Position numbers and translations under genes: made by a program. Shown here piece after piece: positions 33,571 to 45,081 of a DNA stretch of 64,000 bases. This DNA comes from Lithobates sylvaticus. Lineage: Eukaryota > Chordata > Amphibia > Anura > Ranidae. Position 1 is the stretch's first letter. Each line of letters opens with the position of its first letter. Below the pieces are notes generated by a model. It was not told the origin of the DNA. It did not search any database and was given only the letters and a program-made list of their open reading frames with translations. Location of the stretch: assembly GCA_028564925.1 (NCBI GenBank), contig CM053026.1:639983967-640047966 (forward strand), read 5' to 3'.

Positions 33571-34064
33571 TCAAAGTGGTTGTAAACTTCAGACATGAGA
33601 TATGAACAAAACATATCCCTCTCTAGTGTGTATTTGTCTCTATTACGAGCACTAAATGTCATTACTGTCAGCTACTTCATTCCTCTGCTATCAACATGAG
33701 TCCTGTCTGACAAGTTTTCCTGACACCAAGAGAAAAATGCTGACAGGGGAGGGACCTCCAGCTGATTGACAACCTCTGCTCTGTTGCTGTGTGCTGTGTG
33801 GAGGGGGATGTGTCTCTTACCTCCAATCAGCTCTCAGAGTTCTCCTCACTGAGCTCTGTAGAGTGTAACTTCAGCTCTCTTTCTCCTTTTTCTTCTGAAA
33901 TCTCAGACAACTTTAAAAATTCTAAACTGTACGTGGATGCAGAAGAGAAGAGATGGTGGCATATAAAAAGGTACAACTTATGTAGTAGGATTTGTTTAAT
34001 CTCTGTGTATTACCTTAGGCCAGTCAATTCACTGGATATATGTGAGGGTTTACAACTACTTTAA
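33571..34064. mobile_element. TTAA MITE (AAAGTGGTTGTAAAC type)
   Basis: The ends TCAAAGTGGTTGTAAACTT and, from the right, TTAAAGTAGTTGTAAACCC are inverted repeats, with TTAA intact on the right at 34061-34064. It abuts the preceding MITE. Its longest open frame is not conserved-looking and is ignored. Confidence 0.75.
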
Positions 34065-34337
34065 GTGATATTTAAGCTGCTAGTGTTTAGAACATCTTTC
34101 CATAACCCTGCTCTGCATAAATGCTGGGCCATTTTGATTGGACAAAGCTCCAACATTTCCAGGTATTGTTTTGGCTTGCCTATTCCCTCTCATTAAAAAG
34201 AATGTGTGGGAGAAAAAAAAATATTAGAAAAACATGTTGCATATCTATTGTAGGCTGGAATATCTATTGAAGCTTGCCATGCATATCCAAATCCATAGAA
34301 GGATTACAGATTCTTTTTTTTAAACTAGTCGGTCTGA

Positions 34338-34791
34338 AAATGATTGTAAATGATCACCTTGTAAAACAGCCCATTAAGTTTAAAATATAAATGAAAGGCA
34401 AAACATTTGTGTATAGATATAAAAAACATTATAAATACCTGTTTTCCCTTTTTTATGTGATCCCATTCCCTCTGTTCTCAGCTGCATAAGAGCTGGGGAG
34501 TAGAAGCAGCAGCACACTGACCTTCCCAGTGAATGGCTGTGCAGCAGGTGGGAGGGTGTCAGGACAAGTCTTTTTTTTGGGAAACAGCACACTGAGTTCC
34601 CAGCATAGCTGGGGAACTGATTGTGGTATGTTCTTCTGCTTAGCGTGGACAGTTTTTAATAGGAAAGGAAGGAAAGGATTTTTAATACACAAAGGAAGCA
34701 ATACAAAGAGAATGGGATATTTTTTCATACAGTACATGGTACGGCAGGCACATATCAGGAATATGAAGTATTGGGGTTACAGGCGCTTTAA
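34338..34791. mobile_element. TTAA MITE, first of two copies
   Basis: It matches the element at 43671-44144 over most of its length: GATCACCTTGTAAAAC, AAATGAAAGGCAAAACATTT, GAAGCAGCAGCACACTGA, GAATGGCTGTGCAGCAG and CAGGAATATGAAGTATTGGG occur in the same order. The right TTAA is at 34788-34791; the left end is worn. Confidence 0.75.
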
Positions 34792-35204
34792 ATCTTTTCC
34801 CAATGCTTAGCAATATAATTTATAAGTGTAATCCCTCTGAGTTTTTATGAACTGTAGTGGCACCATTTTGATGCCCAGCATAGTTCTAATGAGCATGTTT
34901 GTTGCATAACAGTATAAAAGTCAATATATAATTGTATATTATAATTATATATTTTAAGAACTGTAAATTACATGTTAACTAAATTATAATTTAATCATAA
35001 CCTCAGAAGCATAACAATCACTTAGAATATCAATGTTAACTGTCACAGCAAAATAATCACTATACAATTATAAGTGATAATGTCTTATTATTAAATCAAA
35101 CAGAAAATACTATGTTTGTTAAATTCATCAGATGTGGAATTGTTTATGCTTTATCTATAATATGACTTTAAAATGTTAGTAAAGACTAACTATGACTATT
35201 TAAA
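34792..35204. other. AT-rich sequence without recognisable features
   Basis: The region is very AT-rich with long T and A runs and no frame, repeat or RNA fold that I can support. Confidence 0.5.
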
Positions 35205-35465
35205 AAAAAAATGTAGATATCAGAGGACTCACAAATTAATTGTTAACAAAGTATGGAGGAAAATGCAGTTTAAAATTCTCCATAGAGCTTCCCATTCTTG
35301 ATTATGCTGTGGGTCCTGGTAACTCAACCTGTTCCTGGTGCAGTTTGTGTCGCCCCAACGCTGTTCCATTGCTTTTGGACGTGCAATAAGATTGTTGTAA
35401 ATTGGGATCAGGTTATCAAATACATCTTTGGGTTTCTCTCTATATAACTTGTCAAAGACTCCAGG
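35205..35465 (+). pseudogene. L1 ORF2 C-terminal fragment, plus strand
   Basis: The reading VNKVWRKMQFKILHRAS is followed, after a frame change, by APTLFHCFWTCNKIVVNWDQVIKYIFGF. This matches the Cys/His-poor C-terminal block of L1-type ORF2 (normally ending in FWxxV..I). It is a short fragment placed tail to tail with the minus-strand L1 that follows. Confidence 0.55.
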
Positions 35466-35738
35466 CTATGCCTTTTTTTGGGTGAATAATAAAACATATT
35501 ACAACATAGTATATGAATAAACAGTCGAACAATATCAACAATTGTTTTTTGAAATAAAGTACAGTTAAAGAAGAAAATAATATCCATATTTAAGCGAAAA
35601 TAAAATTTTGTTTGTGATCGTATTCATATTGTATTACACAATTTTTATGTGAAATAGTTGGTTGTTAAGTTGTACTTATACCATTTGGGGAATAATGGAA
35701 TCAGGGGGGATGGAGGGGGGGGGGGGGGAAAGGGGGGA
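35466..35738. other. AT-rich spacer with a G run
   Basis: No gene. An almost unbroken G tract lies at about 35707-35737, close to the 3' end of the minus-strand L1, where it would be a C tract in the 3' untranslated region. Confidence 0.4.
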
Positions 35739-38700
35739 GGGCAATATAATGAAATTCAGACTTATAGTGTCATACTTTCCCCCCAATGAGAATTAGATTT
35801 TTTCTTAGAAAGAAAACATGTTACTGTTTGATAATTGATTTGTAGGTCTGAGAGTTTTTGAACTCTGTCCAATCTTGCCAAGTTGCAGAGAATTTTGTAA
35901 TATTTTCCTGAGATATACTTATAAGTTCTTCAATTTGTTCTATGTTATTTATTCTCCTAAACCATTCCACTTTCGTTGGAACGGTTTCTGAGCGCCAATG
36001 ATAAGGGATACAGTGGCGACCTGCATTAACCATGAACATTGGTAGTGATTTCAGGTACTTTTTCCTGGGAATAGAGTTGAAGTGCAGAAGCTATTGTGCT
36101 GCATTAAAGAGCAGGTGTTCTAAGGTGATTGTGTTGATAGTTTCGTGTACCGATTCCCAAAAGACCTGGATTAATGGACAGGTCCACCATAAATGGAGCA
36201 TCGAGCCTTCTTCCTGTTTGCATCTCCAGCATTTATCTGAAACTTGGGGAGAGATTTTATGTAGAATAGAGGGAGTTCTATACCATCTGGTTAAAATTTT
36301 AAAGCCACTTACCTGTGTGGCTACATTTAGAGATCCTTCGTGTGCATATACATAGATTTCCTCCCAATCTTCCTTAGATAGTGAGATATTAAGGTCTCTC
36401 CCAATTTTGGCATGCCGAACTGGAGAAATCAGTCAACCCTTTAAATAATGAGTTGTAAATGGATGAGATAATGGGGCTGATTTACCAAGCATTTGCGCCA
36501 TGAACGGCTGTTTTCGTATTCACAAAGCATTTGCGCATGTAACAGCGCAATTCATTACTATAATGTTGCCAGGGCACGGGCGGCCGCGATCTGTGCGCCA
36601 CTATAGACCTGGCGCAAGCATTCTTTAACTCAGAAAATAAAAGAAGCTGGAAGTGGCAATATTATGGGGGTGATGTGGGTGATGTGATGAAGTATAGATA
36701 TGACTGTCCAACTAACAAATATGCCCAAAATAGAACCGAAAACAAACTTTATCTGAGCAGGCTTGCTGCGCCTGCAAATGCACTTGTAACTACGCTAGGT
36801 CAATTTATGTACTGCGCATGCGCGAGCGGCATTTGCGCCTGTTCATGTGCTCTGGTTCACTGCACCGGCAAAATCTTAGTAAATGTCAAGCCACGCAGGT
36901 TTATTTGCATAAGTTGAATGGGCGCACATCTCAACTTGCCTTTTTTTTTTTTTTTGCGCTGGTTCACTTCTATGGGTTTTTTTAAAGGCTATTTGAACAC
37001 AGGTCATGTTAGCATTAAGAAATTAAAAAAATGAAGAAAAAAAATGCGTGGGGGTCCCCCAAAATTCCATACCAGGCCCTTCAGGTCTGGTATGGATATT
37101 AAGGGGAACACCGCCCCAAAAAAAAAAAAAAAAAAACGGCGTGGGGTTCCCCCTCAAAATCCATACCAGGCCCTTCAGGTCTGGCGTGGATTTTAAGGGA
37201 AACCCTGCGCCAAAAAAAATGGCGTGGTGGTCCCCCTCAACATCTATACCAGACCCTTATCCGAGCACGTAACCTGGCAGGCCGCAGGAAAAGAGAGGGG
37301 GAAGAGAGAGCGCCCCCCTCCTGAACCGTACCAGGCCACATGGCCTCAACATTGGGAGGATGCTTTGGGGTCCCCCCAAAGCACCTTGTCCCCATGTTGA
37401 TGAGGACAAGGGCCTCACGGTTACCCCGGCCCCCTCTGACGCACGGTTCCATGCATCAGAGGGAACGGGGTCACCGGGTGGCCCCGACCTCCATTATACA
37501 AGACCTGTCAGAAGAAGAGAAGCATCACACAGCGGGAGCCTCCCATTGCGCGGAGCGGCCCAATAACGAAGAAGAGACGCCGTTGAGGAAGATGCCGGAC
37601 AAGAACACCGAAGCAAGAAGAAGCGGATCGGAGGAAGAAGAAGATGGAGGAAGAAGAAGATGGAGGAAGAAGATGAAGAAACCGAAGGATAAAGAAAGGA
37701 AGAAGACCAGAAGAAAGAAGACTTTAATAAAGGACTTGCCAAAGACAATCTCCTGTAATTTGTAACTCTTTTGTCAAATGGTAGGGGTACTTTTGTACCC
37801 CCTTACCATTTTACACAGGGGGGAGGCCGGGATCTCGGGGTCCCCTTGTTAAAGGGTGCTTCCAGATTCCGATAAGCCCCCCACCCGCAGACCCCCACAA
37901 CCAACAGCCAGGGTTATGGGGATGAGACCCTTGTCCTCATCAGCATGGGGACAAGGTGCTTTGGGGGGACCCCAAAGCATCCTCCCAATGTTGAGGGCAT
38001 GTGGCCTGGTATGGTTCAGGAGGGGGGGCGCTCTCTTGTCCCCCTCTTTTCCTGCGGCCTGCCAGGTTGCGTGCTCGGATAAGGGTCTGGTATGGATTTT
38101 TAGGGGGACCCCCTCGCCATTTTTCCCCTTAAAATCCATGCCAGACCTGAAGGGCCTGGTATGCTCTTGGAGGGGAACCCATGCCATTTTTCTTTTTTAA
38201 ATTAAAGTCGCCTGGCCTGGGGGCGACTTAAAGTCGTGTTGTAAGTCGCCCCAAGTCGTATTGTAAGTCGCGCTTGAAGTCGTGTTGTAAAGTCGCCCCA
38301 AGTCGTGTTGTAAGTCGCGCTGGAAGTCGTGTTGCCCGTGTGTGAATGGACTGTTAATGATAACGGCGCGCGCTATTCGCGGTGCGCCGGTATATTATGT
38401 GTTGCGCTTATGTGTGCGCCGGTTCATACATACACTCAAGTAATAGTTTATCTGGCGCACCAATTGTGGTATGAACCGGCGCAGCGCATTCATCTTGATA
38501 AATCATCCCCAATGTGTCTGTGCAGAGTTTTTCTCATACAGAGGTCTTCTAACGTCATAAGGGGCTGTGTCCAAGAGTGTGCTGTCTGTCTGTTGTTCAG
38601 GAAATGTCTAATTTGAATGTATTTCCATTGTGATATTTGGAATGGTTTAATAACTTTATGGAGGTCATCTCTAGAGAGTATTTTCCCATTTTTAAAGAAA

Positions 38701-39170
38701 TGTTTAGTCAGGATATCTTTGTGAGGCCAGCTGTGTGTAAGGTAGTTTTCTTCTAAACCTGGTGGGAAATCTGGGTTATTCCTTAATGGAGTGAGAGGGC
38801 TTTGCCATGGAGTAGGATTGGCGGATTTTAATGTGTTGCGAAAGATTTCTAGAGTAGGCCTATTAGGGGATGCGTTTTAATGCACTTAGAATGATATTTG
38901 GGGTGAATCCAAGGTAAAGACTTGATCTCTGGTGTAAATTGGGATTGCTCTAGTGTCACCCAATCCTTTACTGTTTGATGTATGTTCCAATCAACTATAT
39001 GTGTTAAAAGGGTTGCTTAGTGATATTTCCTAAGATCCGGGAGAGCTATCCCACCTCTGTTTTTGGGAGGGTTTAACCTGGCGAATTCTATATAAAAAGG
39101 GAGCACGCCTTTCGGAAGGCTGTAAAGAAAGATGGTGGCAATCTGATAATTAAACATTGGATTGTTTTAA
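35739..39170 (-). mobile_element. L1-type LINE, ORF2 3' half, split by a 2-kb element
   Basis: On the minus strand, the part at 39170-38511 reads IEFARLNPPKNRGGIALPDL and then PWIHPKYHSK- and WKYIQIRHFLNN-like blocks. After the insert, 36472-35821 continues with ILTRWYRTPSILHKISP, CWRCKQEEGSMLHLWW and CPLIQVFW, then NAGRHCIPYHWRSETVPT and EWFRRINNIEQIEELI. These follow the order of the end of L1 ORF2 including its Cys-rich C-terminal motif. The endonuclease and reverse transcriptase catalytic blocks are missing, so it is a 5'-truncated dead copy with several stops and shifts. Confidence 0.8.
36473..38510. mobile_element. 2-kb foldback MITE inserted in the L1
   Basis: The ends are GGGGCTGATTTACCAAGC and, from the right, GGGGATGATTTATCAAGA. 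The L1 reading continues on both sides, which fixes the limits; a 3-base AAT flanks both ends. Inside, arms of about 270 bp at 37155-37420 and 37915-38190 are inverted copies (for example GGGAGGATGCTTTGGGG against CCCCAAAGCATCCTCCC). Copies of CCAGGCCCTTCAGGTCTGG recur at about 37074, 37166 and, inverted, 38140. Lys/Arg-rich frames between the arms follow from GAAGAAGA-type simple sequence. I cannot name a transposase. Confidence 0.75.
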
Positions 39171-39215
39171 TCATTATTTATGGTCTATATAAGTATTTAA
39201 TGATTTCATGTTACA

Positions 39216-39264
39216 GGAAAAAAAAAATGTTAACCCTTTGATCGCCCCTAATGTTAACCCTTTC
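39216..39264. repeat. left copy of a ~47-bp direct repeat
   Basis: The A run plus TGTTAACCCTTTGATCGCCC and CTAATGTTAACCCTTTC here is repeated at 42219-42267. The block is part of a TTAA MITE interior, but only this short piece is present at the left. Confidence 0.85.
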
Positions 39265-41697
39265 AGTACAGAAAGATCAAGCGAGTTCTTCAAAAAAGTA
39301 AGTAGTTTTGGTTTTGTGTTTGAATTTTTTTCTTGCTTTGCATACTGCTCATGTGTTTGGAGATTTATTAAATGTTGTACCTTAAAAAACAAGGCCCACT
39401 TATCATGTTCGTTCTTTCTGTGCATAGGATCGTATCTCAACCTCGGATCATTTCTGCCACTGTAAGTTCGTGTTTGTCCATTCAATCGTACTCAATCCTC
39501 GATCGTTCGTCGCCGCCTTATAATACGAGGATTGGTGAAGTATTTTAGTGAAAAGGAAGTTTTGTTCTCAATAGAGATGTCATCAAGAATGTAAAGCAAA
39601 ATTTATTCAATGTAAAGTAGAGGTCACTCAGGTAGCTGTTTACCACACCCATCTGGACTCTAGAGCATAGTGCTTGGACACAGACCAAAACCCCCTTTTT
39701 TATTATGGCTTTTTACTAGAGGGGTGTCCTCCATCAGAAAAACTTCTACCAAAAAGCTTAGTAAGTTTTTGCACCTTTAACAAAGTGATACATTCATGTT
39801 TGTTGTCGATTTAAAACTGGCCAACCAAAAATATTTGTCCACCCTCACTTTCAGCAATGTAGTTTGACATTTATTTACATAAGCCCTCAAAGTACTTGTG
39901 GTTCAAATTCCTTTCATTGGTACAATTCCTCTAGGTGGAGCGAAAATCACGGGACGTCTGAGGCAACCAGAAAACCCACACCCTCCCAAAGAAGGGGAAA
40001 GACCAGGAAGCACTGCGGAGTGAGGAGTAGGAATGAGAGATCATAGCAACTTGGGAGAACTGATAACCAGGTTTTGAGCGTGTGGGAGAAACCCATCGGT
40101 ACTGGTAAGCTAATCAAGGTATGCTTGCCTCCAATTTCCAAGAGACATTTTTTTTTTATGGTGTTTTTTTATGTAAGGTGGATGTTTTTGGAACGACGAA
40201 TCGCACTTTAACCACAGAAAGTGGCACACGAGTCATCATCGGGGGAGATAATGGTCTGCAATCGAGATCGAGAATGAATAAAGCAAAACATCCAATGATG
40301 TTCAACACAGAAATTGCAAGAACATCATTGATGTTTTAGGTAAAAATCTGACAACGAACCACGTAATTAACACCACCATTTGTGGCTGTTTGTGACAACA
40401 TTTGTAACTTAAGAACTTGATGTGGCAAATTTGGAACATGCACACAATGTGTCCACATTGGTGCTAGCTCCCATGCATGTTGGAAGAATGACAACGTTTT
40501 GTTGGGTGTGTGCAACCACTTAACCTAAACTACAGAAAAGAGTGGTGTGGTTGAAGGGGTTGCACCCCCAAAACACGGTCCATTGAACTCCCCATGAAGG
40601 TAACAATGCACTTTTTGAAAAACATTCTATGGGGGCATGTTTATCACCATCTAATGACCATTTTGAGAACACAAATTGTGTGCATGATCTAATTTACCAT
40701 TTTTCCAGTGGGTGCATGTGGATGAAGGCAAGATTCAAACACACTCTGAACATATAGACATGTCTGATCTTGTCTTCACATTAGAAAGTTGAAAATTTGC
40801 AAGTCTTCCTATGTTCAGTCTGTGTTCTGTTTAGCTCATGCCTGGATTTTTTTAACAAATGCCGGAATGTTAGTAAACAATGTCCGAAAGAACCAAGATC
40901 CCCCCCCCCACCCCTCTTGTCAGTTTTGCCAAGTAAGTTCGGAAAACGCACATTGTGAATGTGTTGTAAGTTAAACCTTTTGGTAAATTTCCAAATTGGT
41001 GGCTTCCTTATTAAAAAAACACAAAAGCCATTTATGTTATGTCCCAAGTAAAAGCATTTTGGGGGTCAATGGGGTGTTATTTACCTAAAAGGCAATTCCA
41101 GTTTTTCACCAGCAAGTGTATTTTTCTAGGCACTTTTTGCCAGAGCACTTGTATGAAGCATAAGTGGAATTTGTCTTATGTAAAATGACACCCACAGTGC
41201 TTTGTACAAAAACAACGTAGACACAACCATTTTGTGGAATACACACATTTTCTGTCATGGTGATGAAAAGAGTATTTTTGTGTTGTCGAGTTATGGCACT
41301 ACACACCGTCTCTAGACAAAAGATTAGGTATCACACACACAACACTGAGAAATTCTTATTGGTAAGAAGAGACTGATACCCTCCTTTTGCCCCATAAAAT
41401 TGCATTCCCACTGTTGAAAGCAAAAGGGCAAAAATTTCTATCTCAAATAAGCTATAAAATAACGGAAATAAAAAAACTCCTAATAGGAGGGAAATAACCA
41501 GAAAAAAGAGCCCCCAAAAAGAAAGTATGAGCCAGCCCCTTGCACTACCTGCTTTGCTGAATTCATCCCTAAAAGATGCCCACTATAAAGAGGTAGGTAT
41601 AATAAGTGTGTTTTTGGGAAACCAGGATAGAGGGGTTTGAGTGTATGAGGTACCTAATGAGTTTGCAAAACCCCCCCCCCCAAAAAACATGGTAAAA

Positions 41698-41738
<41 letters not shown>

Positions 41739-42218
41739 CTATGGCATTAAAACACACAGCAAACATTTAGTATTTTAGGTGGTTTTTGTTGGTGCAAAAC
41801 AATACTATGCAGGGACAAAATACATTGCTAAATTGACTAAGGCCTTTCTATTGGTCCATAAGAGCCATGCTGGGGGAGGTAAGTAAAGGCAAAAAAATTG
41901 ATCGCAAAGGGGCACAGCATAATAGAAGCAAATTGCAATCACATACATAGAAGGGAATGTACAGGAGAAAATGTTTACCATTAATATAGTCCTCCTACAT
42001 GACGCCATGGATCATGGAATAAATGATTAGGGCCATTGGGAGAGATACCTGAGGAGAATCAGATCCTGAAGGCTTCTACCTGTCGTAAGTACCTCAACGT
42101 AGCAACAATCCTCTGCTTCCGGAGTGATGGCTTGTCTCATGCATTATGCCTGCCGGGCTGATAAAAGGGTTCAGCAAAGCCAACAAGACGGTGAAAACAC
42201 GGGGGTCATTTCATCCGG
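39265..42218. other. unassigned 3-kb block between direct repeats
   Basis: No family is recognised. The block has exon-like islands on the plus strand: a donor AAAAAAGTAAGTAG near 39295; an acceptor TTCTGTGCATAG (about 39428) before GATCGTATCTCAACC with a donor ACTGTAAGTTC (about 39464); and CAATTCCTCTAG (about 39935) before a ~130-base G/A-rich stretch that reads WSENHGTSEATRKPTPSQRR. A 36-base A run lies at 41699-41734. None of these makes a gene I can name. Confidence 0.3.
41699..41734. repeat. 36-base poly(A) tract
   Basis: This is the longest homopolymer in the window. There is no LINE or SINE body directly before it on the plus strand that I can recognise, so it could be the tail of an unrecognised retroposed copy or simple expansion. 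Confidence 0.8.
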
Positions 42219-42830
42219 AGAAAAAAAAAATGTTAACCCTTTGATCGCCCCTAATGTTAACCCTTTCCCTGCCAGTGTCATTAGTACAGTGACGGTGCAT
42301 ATTTTTTTTAGCACTGATCACTGTATTGGTGTCACTGGTCCCAAAAAGTGTCACTTAGTGTCCGATTTCTTGCCGAAATGTTGCAGTCCTGTTATACGTC
42401 GGTGATTGCCACGATTACTAGTAGAAAAAATAAATAAATAACAATTCCATGAAAAAAAAACATAGTTTGTAGACACTAACTTTTGTGCAACCCAATCAAT
42501 ATACGCTTATTGGGATTTTTTTAACCAAAAATATGTATCACAATACATTTTGGCCTAAATTGATTATGAAATAGACATTTTAAATTTTTTTATTAGATAT
42601 GTTTTATAGCAGACTGTAATTTATTTTATTTTATTTTTTCAAGATTGTAGGTCTTTTTTTGTTTATAGCGCAAAAATTAAAAACCGCAGAGGTGATCAAA
42701 TAACACCAAAAGAAAGCTATACACATCAATTTTATTTGGGTACAGCATCGCAAAATTGTCAGTTAAAGTTACCCAGTGCCGTAGCGCAAAAAAATAGTAG
42801 TGATCATGGTGAAAGTTTACTTTGCAAAAA
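42219..42830. mobile_element. partial piggyBac-like TTAA MITE
   Basis: It shares TTAACCCTTTCCCTGCCAGT, TGATCACTGTATTG, GTCCGAT, ATATACGCTTATTG, AAAATATGTA, GGCCTAAA and GGTGATCAAATA, in the same order, with the elements at 18.66-19.34 and 53.97-54.95 kb. The left terminal part is absent. It begins with the right copy of the 47-bp direct repeat. Confidence 0.75.
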
Positions 42831-43039
42831 ATACCGAATCATGTGCAATGAAAAAAAAAACCAGTATAATTAAATTATTTGCATATGATGAGACGATGGA
42901 AGAGCTTCATCATCCTTATTCACTAGGTTAAGAGAAATTCTCTTGCAAAGTGAAAAGCCGATGTGTTTTTAGTAAATCAGCCTCAGAGTCTAAGCCTAAC
43001 AAAACTGTAATACAGTTTAAAATATTATATGCTGCTCTC
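42831..43039. repeat. fragment of a MITE ending TTTAGTAAATCAGCC
   Basis: TTGCAAAGTGAAAAG and TTTTTAGTAAATCAGCCTC near 42935-42985 resemble the right end of a TTTACTAAA-type MITE. The left arm is not clear. Confidence 0.35.
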
Positions 43040-43670
43040 TTAACTGCTTGTTGCCCATCCACAGTACATTTACTGTGGACGGGTGGTACAACCAGGCTAG
43101 GTGACATACTGGTACATCAACTAGCACATGCGCACTAGGTGCAATAGGCTTGATCCCGTGGCATGATCCAGTGACTGCTGTGTCCAGTGGCAGATCACAG
43201 TGATTGGGTATCATGCAATTGCTATGGTTGGTCATAATGATCGTATGATTACAATCTGAACAAAACAGCCCTGACTGGATTCAATTCATGACTGTTTTGC
43301 TTACTATTGTTATGCTGTAATTGGCTCACAGCTATCACGTGGTACCTGGGCCAATCACAGCACCCTGTACCATGTGATTAGCCAGTCACAGCATGACAAC
43401 AGTAAGCAAGCTGCCATGAATTTCCATTCATAACAGTTAACTACTGCTTATAACAGTGATTATCACTATTATATAAGCAATAACAGTGTAAAAAAATAAA
43501 TATTTGATCAACCCCCTGAGAGTAGTACAGTGTCACCATGGTGACAATGAACTACTCTGATGAAAGTATGTAAAAGAAAAAAAAGAGTTTTTTTTTTGGA
43601 AAAAAGGGTAATTTGGGGGGTATTTGTACAGTTTTTTAGGGCCACAAGAAATGGCATAGGTCATCAGAAC
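43040..43670. mobile_element. piggyBac-like TTAA element, right end missing
   Basis: It starts TTAACTGCTTGTTGCCCATC, like the TTAACCACTTCCCGCCC group, and contains a hairpin, ACAGTACATTTACTGTGGACG, in its left arm plus CACGTGGTACCTGG inverted as CCATGTGATTAGCC. Its right end was not found; another TTAA element starts at 43671. Confidence 0.5.
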
Positions 43671-44144
43671 TTAAAGTGATTGTACATGATCACCTTGTAA
43701 AACCCATTCAGTTTAAATGTAGAAATGAAAGGCAAAACATTTGTGTATAGATATAAAAAAAAAACATTATCAATACCTTTTTTCCTATTTTTTAGAAGTG
43801 ATCACATTCCCTGTGGTCTCAGCTGCATACGAGCTGGGGGGTGGAGAAGCAGCAGCACACTGAGCTTGGCAGTGAATGGCTGTGCAGCAGGGGCGTGTCA
43901 GGACAAGTCTGATGATTGGAGGGGAGTACACTGAGTTCCCAGCACAGCTAGGGAACTGACCAAGGTGTGCTATCGGTCTTAGTGTGGTCAGTTTTTTTAT
44001 ATTAAAGCAAGAGGACTAACGGGAACACTGGGGATGTCACATAAAGGAAACAACACAAAAAGAACAGGTTATTTTCTCATACAAGTACAAGGTACAACAG
44101 GCACATATCAGGAATATGAAGTGTTGGGGCAACAAATGCTTTAA
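43671..44144. mobile_element. TTAA MITE, second of two copies
   Basis: TTAA at 43671-43674 and 44141-44144. Ends TTAAAGTGATTGTACATG and, from the right, TTAAAGCATTTGTTGCCCC. It is a diverged copy of 34338-34791 in the same orientation. Confidence 0.8.
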
Positions 44145-44373
44145 AAGAGAAGTATGGGGTATGGATTTTTTTCTGAATAATACTTACCTAGGTGGATGCA
44201 GCATCAGTCTGATGTGTTGATAGGTGTCCTGGAGTACATTATGATTTTTTTCATTTTTAGCAGACATATCCTAATGGTTATTTCTCTAAATACATACATA
44301 TTTGTTTTAAAATCATATTATTAAACAAATTAAATTACAGTATGGAATCTAAGCATCCATTGCTTACAATATA

Positions 44374-45045
44374 ATGTGTTTTTTAGACTTTAAATCTGTT
44401 TTTGCCACCAACTTGAAGGAATGGGGGTGGCACTGTACGAGTTGCCTATTCTTTACACACAATTCATATTTCATCAGACCTCATTATTGTCAAAAAGAGG
44501 ACATGAAGAACCTATTTGGCTTTGTTCATTACATTTTTTTACATTCCACTTTTTGAGGTAATCTAGTTAATTTTACAGTGAACGTCTGTAAGACACACCT
44601 AGTTTAATAACGTATCATGGAAATAATAGACGTCCAGAATTTTAACTTATCTTCAGTTCCCTGACATAATCTATATTCTCTTAAATATGCTTTTTCAAGT
44701 GTGTCACCTTCTCTGGCTGACACCATGAAAATGACATTTAAGTCAGACTGATTTACCACTGATTGTCAGTTTTTGAAGAAATGAGTGTGGCACAGTGTTC
44801 AGTACAACCTCCCCCCCATTCCCACCTAACAGTTTAGAGTTCATCAGGCTTCATTATCATCAAAACTAGCACACAAGGAACCTACTATGCTTTGTTCATT
44901 TAATTTATACATTTCATGGAATTGAGTTGATTATACACTTTGAAGGAGTGAATCTTTATAAGACTCACCAGGTTAATAATGCATTGTGGCAGTAAAATAC
45001 ATACAGATGTTTGACTCTTCTTCAGTTCTTAGCCTTAATATAAAT
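44374..45045. repeat. old ~370-bp tandem duplication
   Basis: Two diverged copies, about 44380-44680 and 44755-45045, share in order GAAGGAATGGGGGTGGCAC / GAAGAAATGAGTGTGGCAC, TTCATCAGACCTCATTATTG / TTCATCAGGCTTCATTATCA, GGCTTTGTTCATTACAT / TGCTTTGTTCATTTAAT, TAAGACACACCTAGTTTAA / TAAGACTCACCAGGTTAA and TATCTTCAGTTCC / TTCTTCAGTTCT. It is not assigned to a repeat family and may be host sequence. Confidence 0.75.
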
Positions 45046-45081
45046 GTGCAGAAAGACATTATATCCAGTAAAACAGAAATA

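Noticed and set aside
33789-34064. A 91-codon frame as a host gene
   Set aside because: It lies within a TTAA MITE and has no splice or homology support.
37340-37765. A Lys/Arg/Glu-rich 141-codon frame resembling a nuclear protein
   Set aside because: It comes from GAAGAAGA simple sequence and a foldback arm within a MITE; the opposite strand is just as open.
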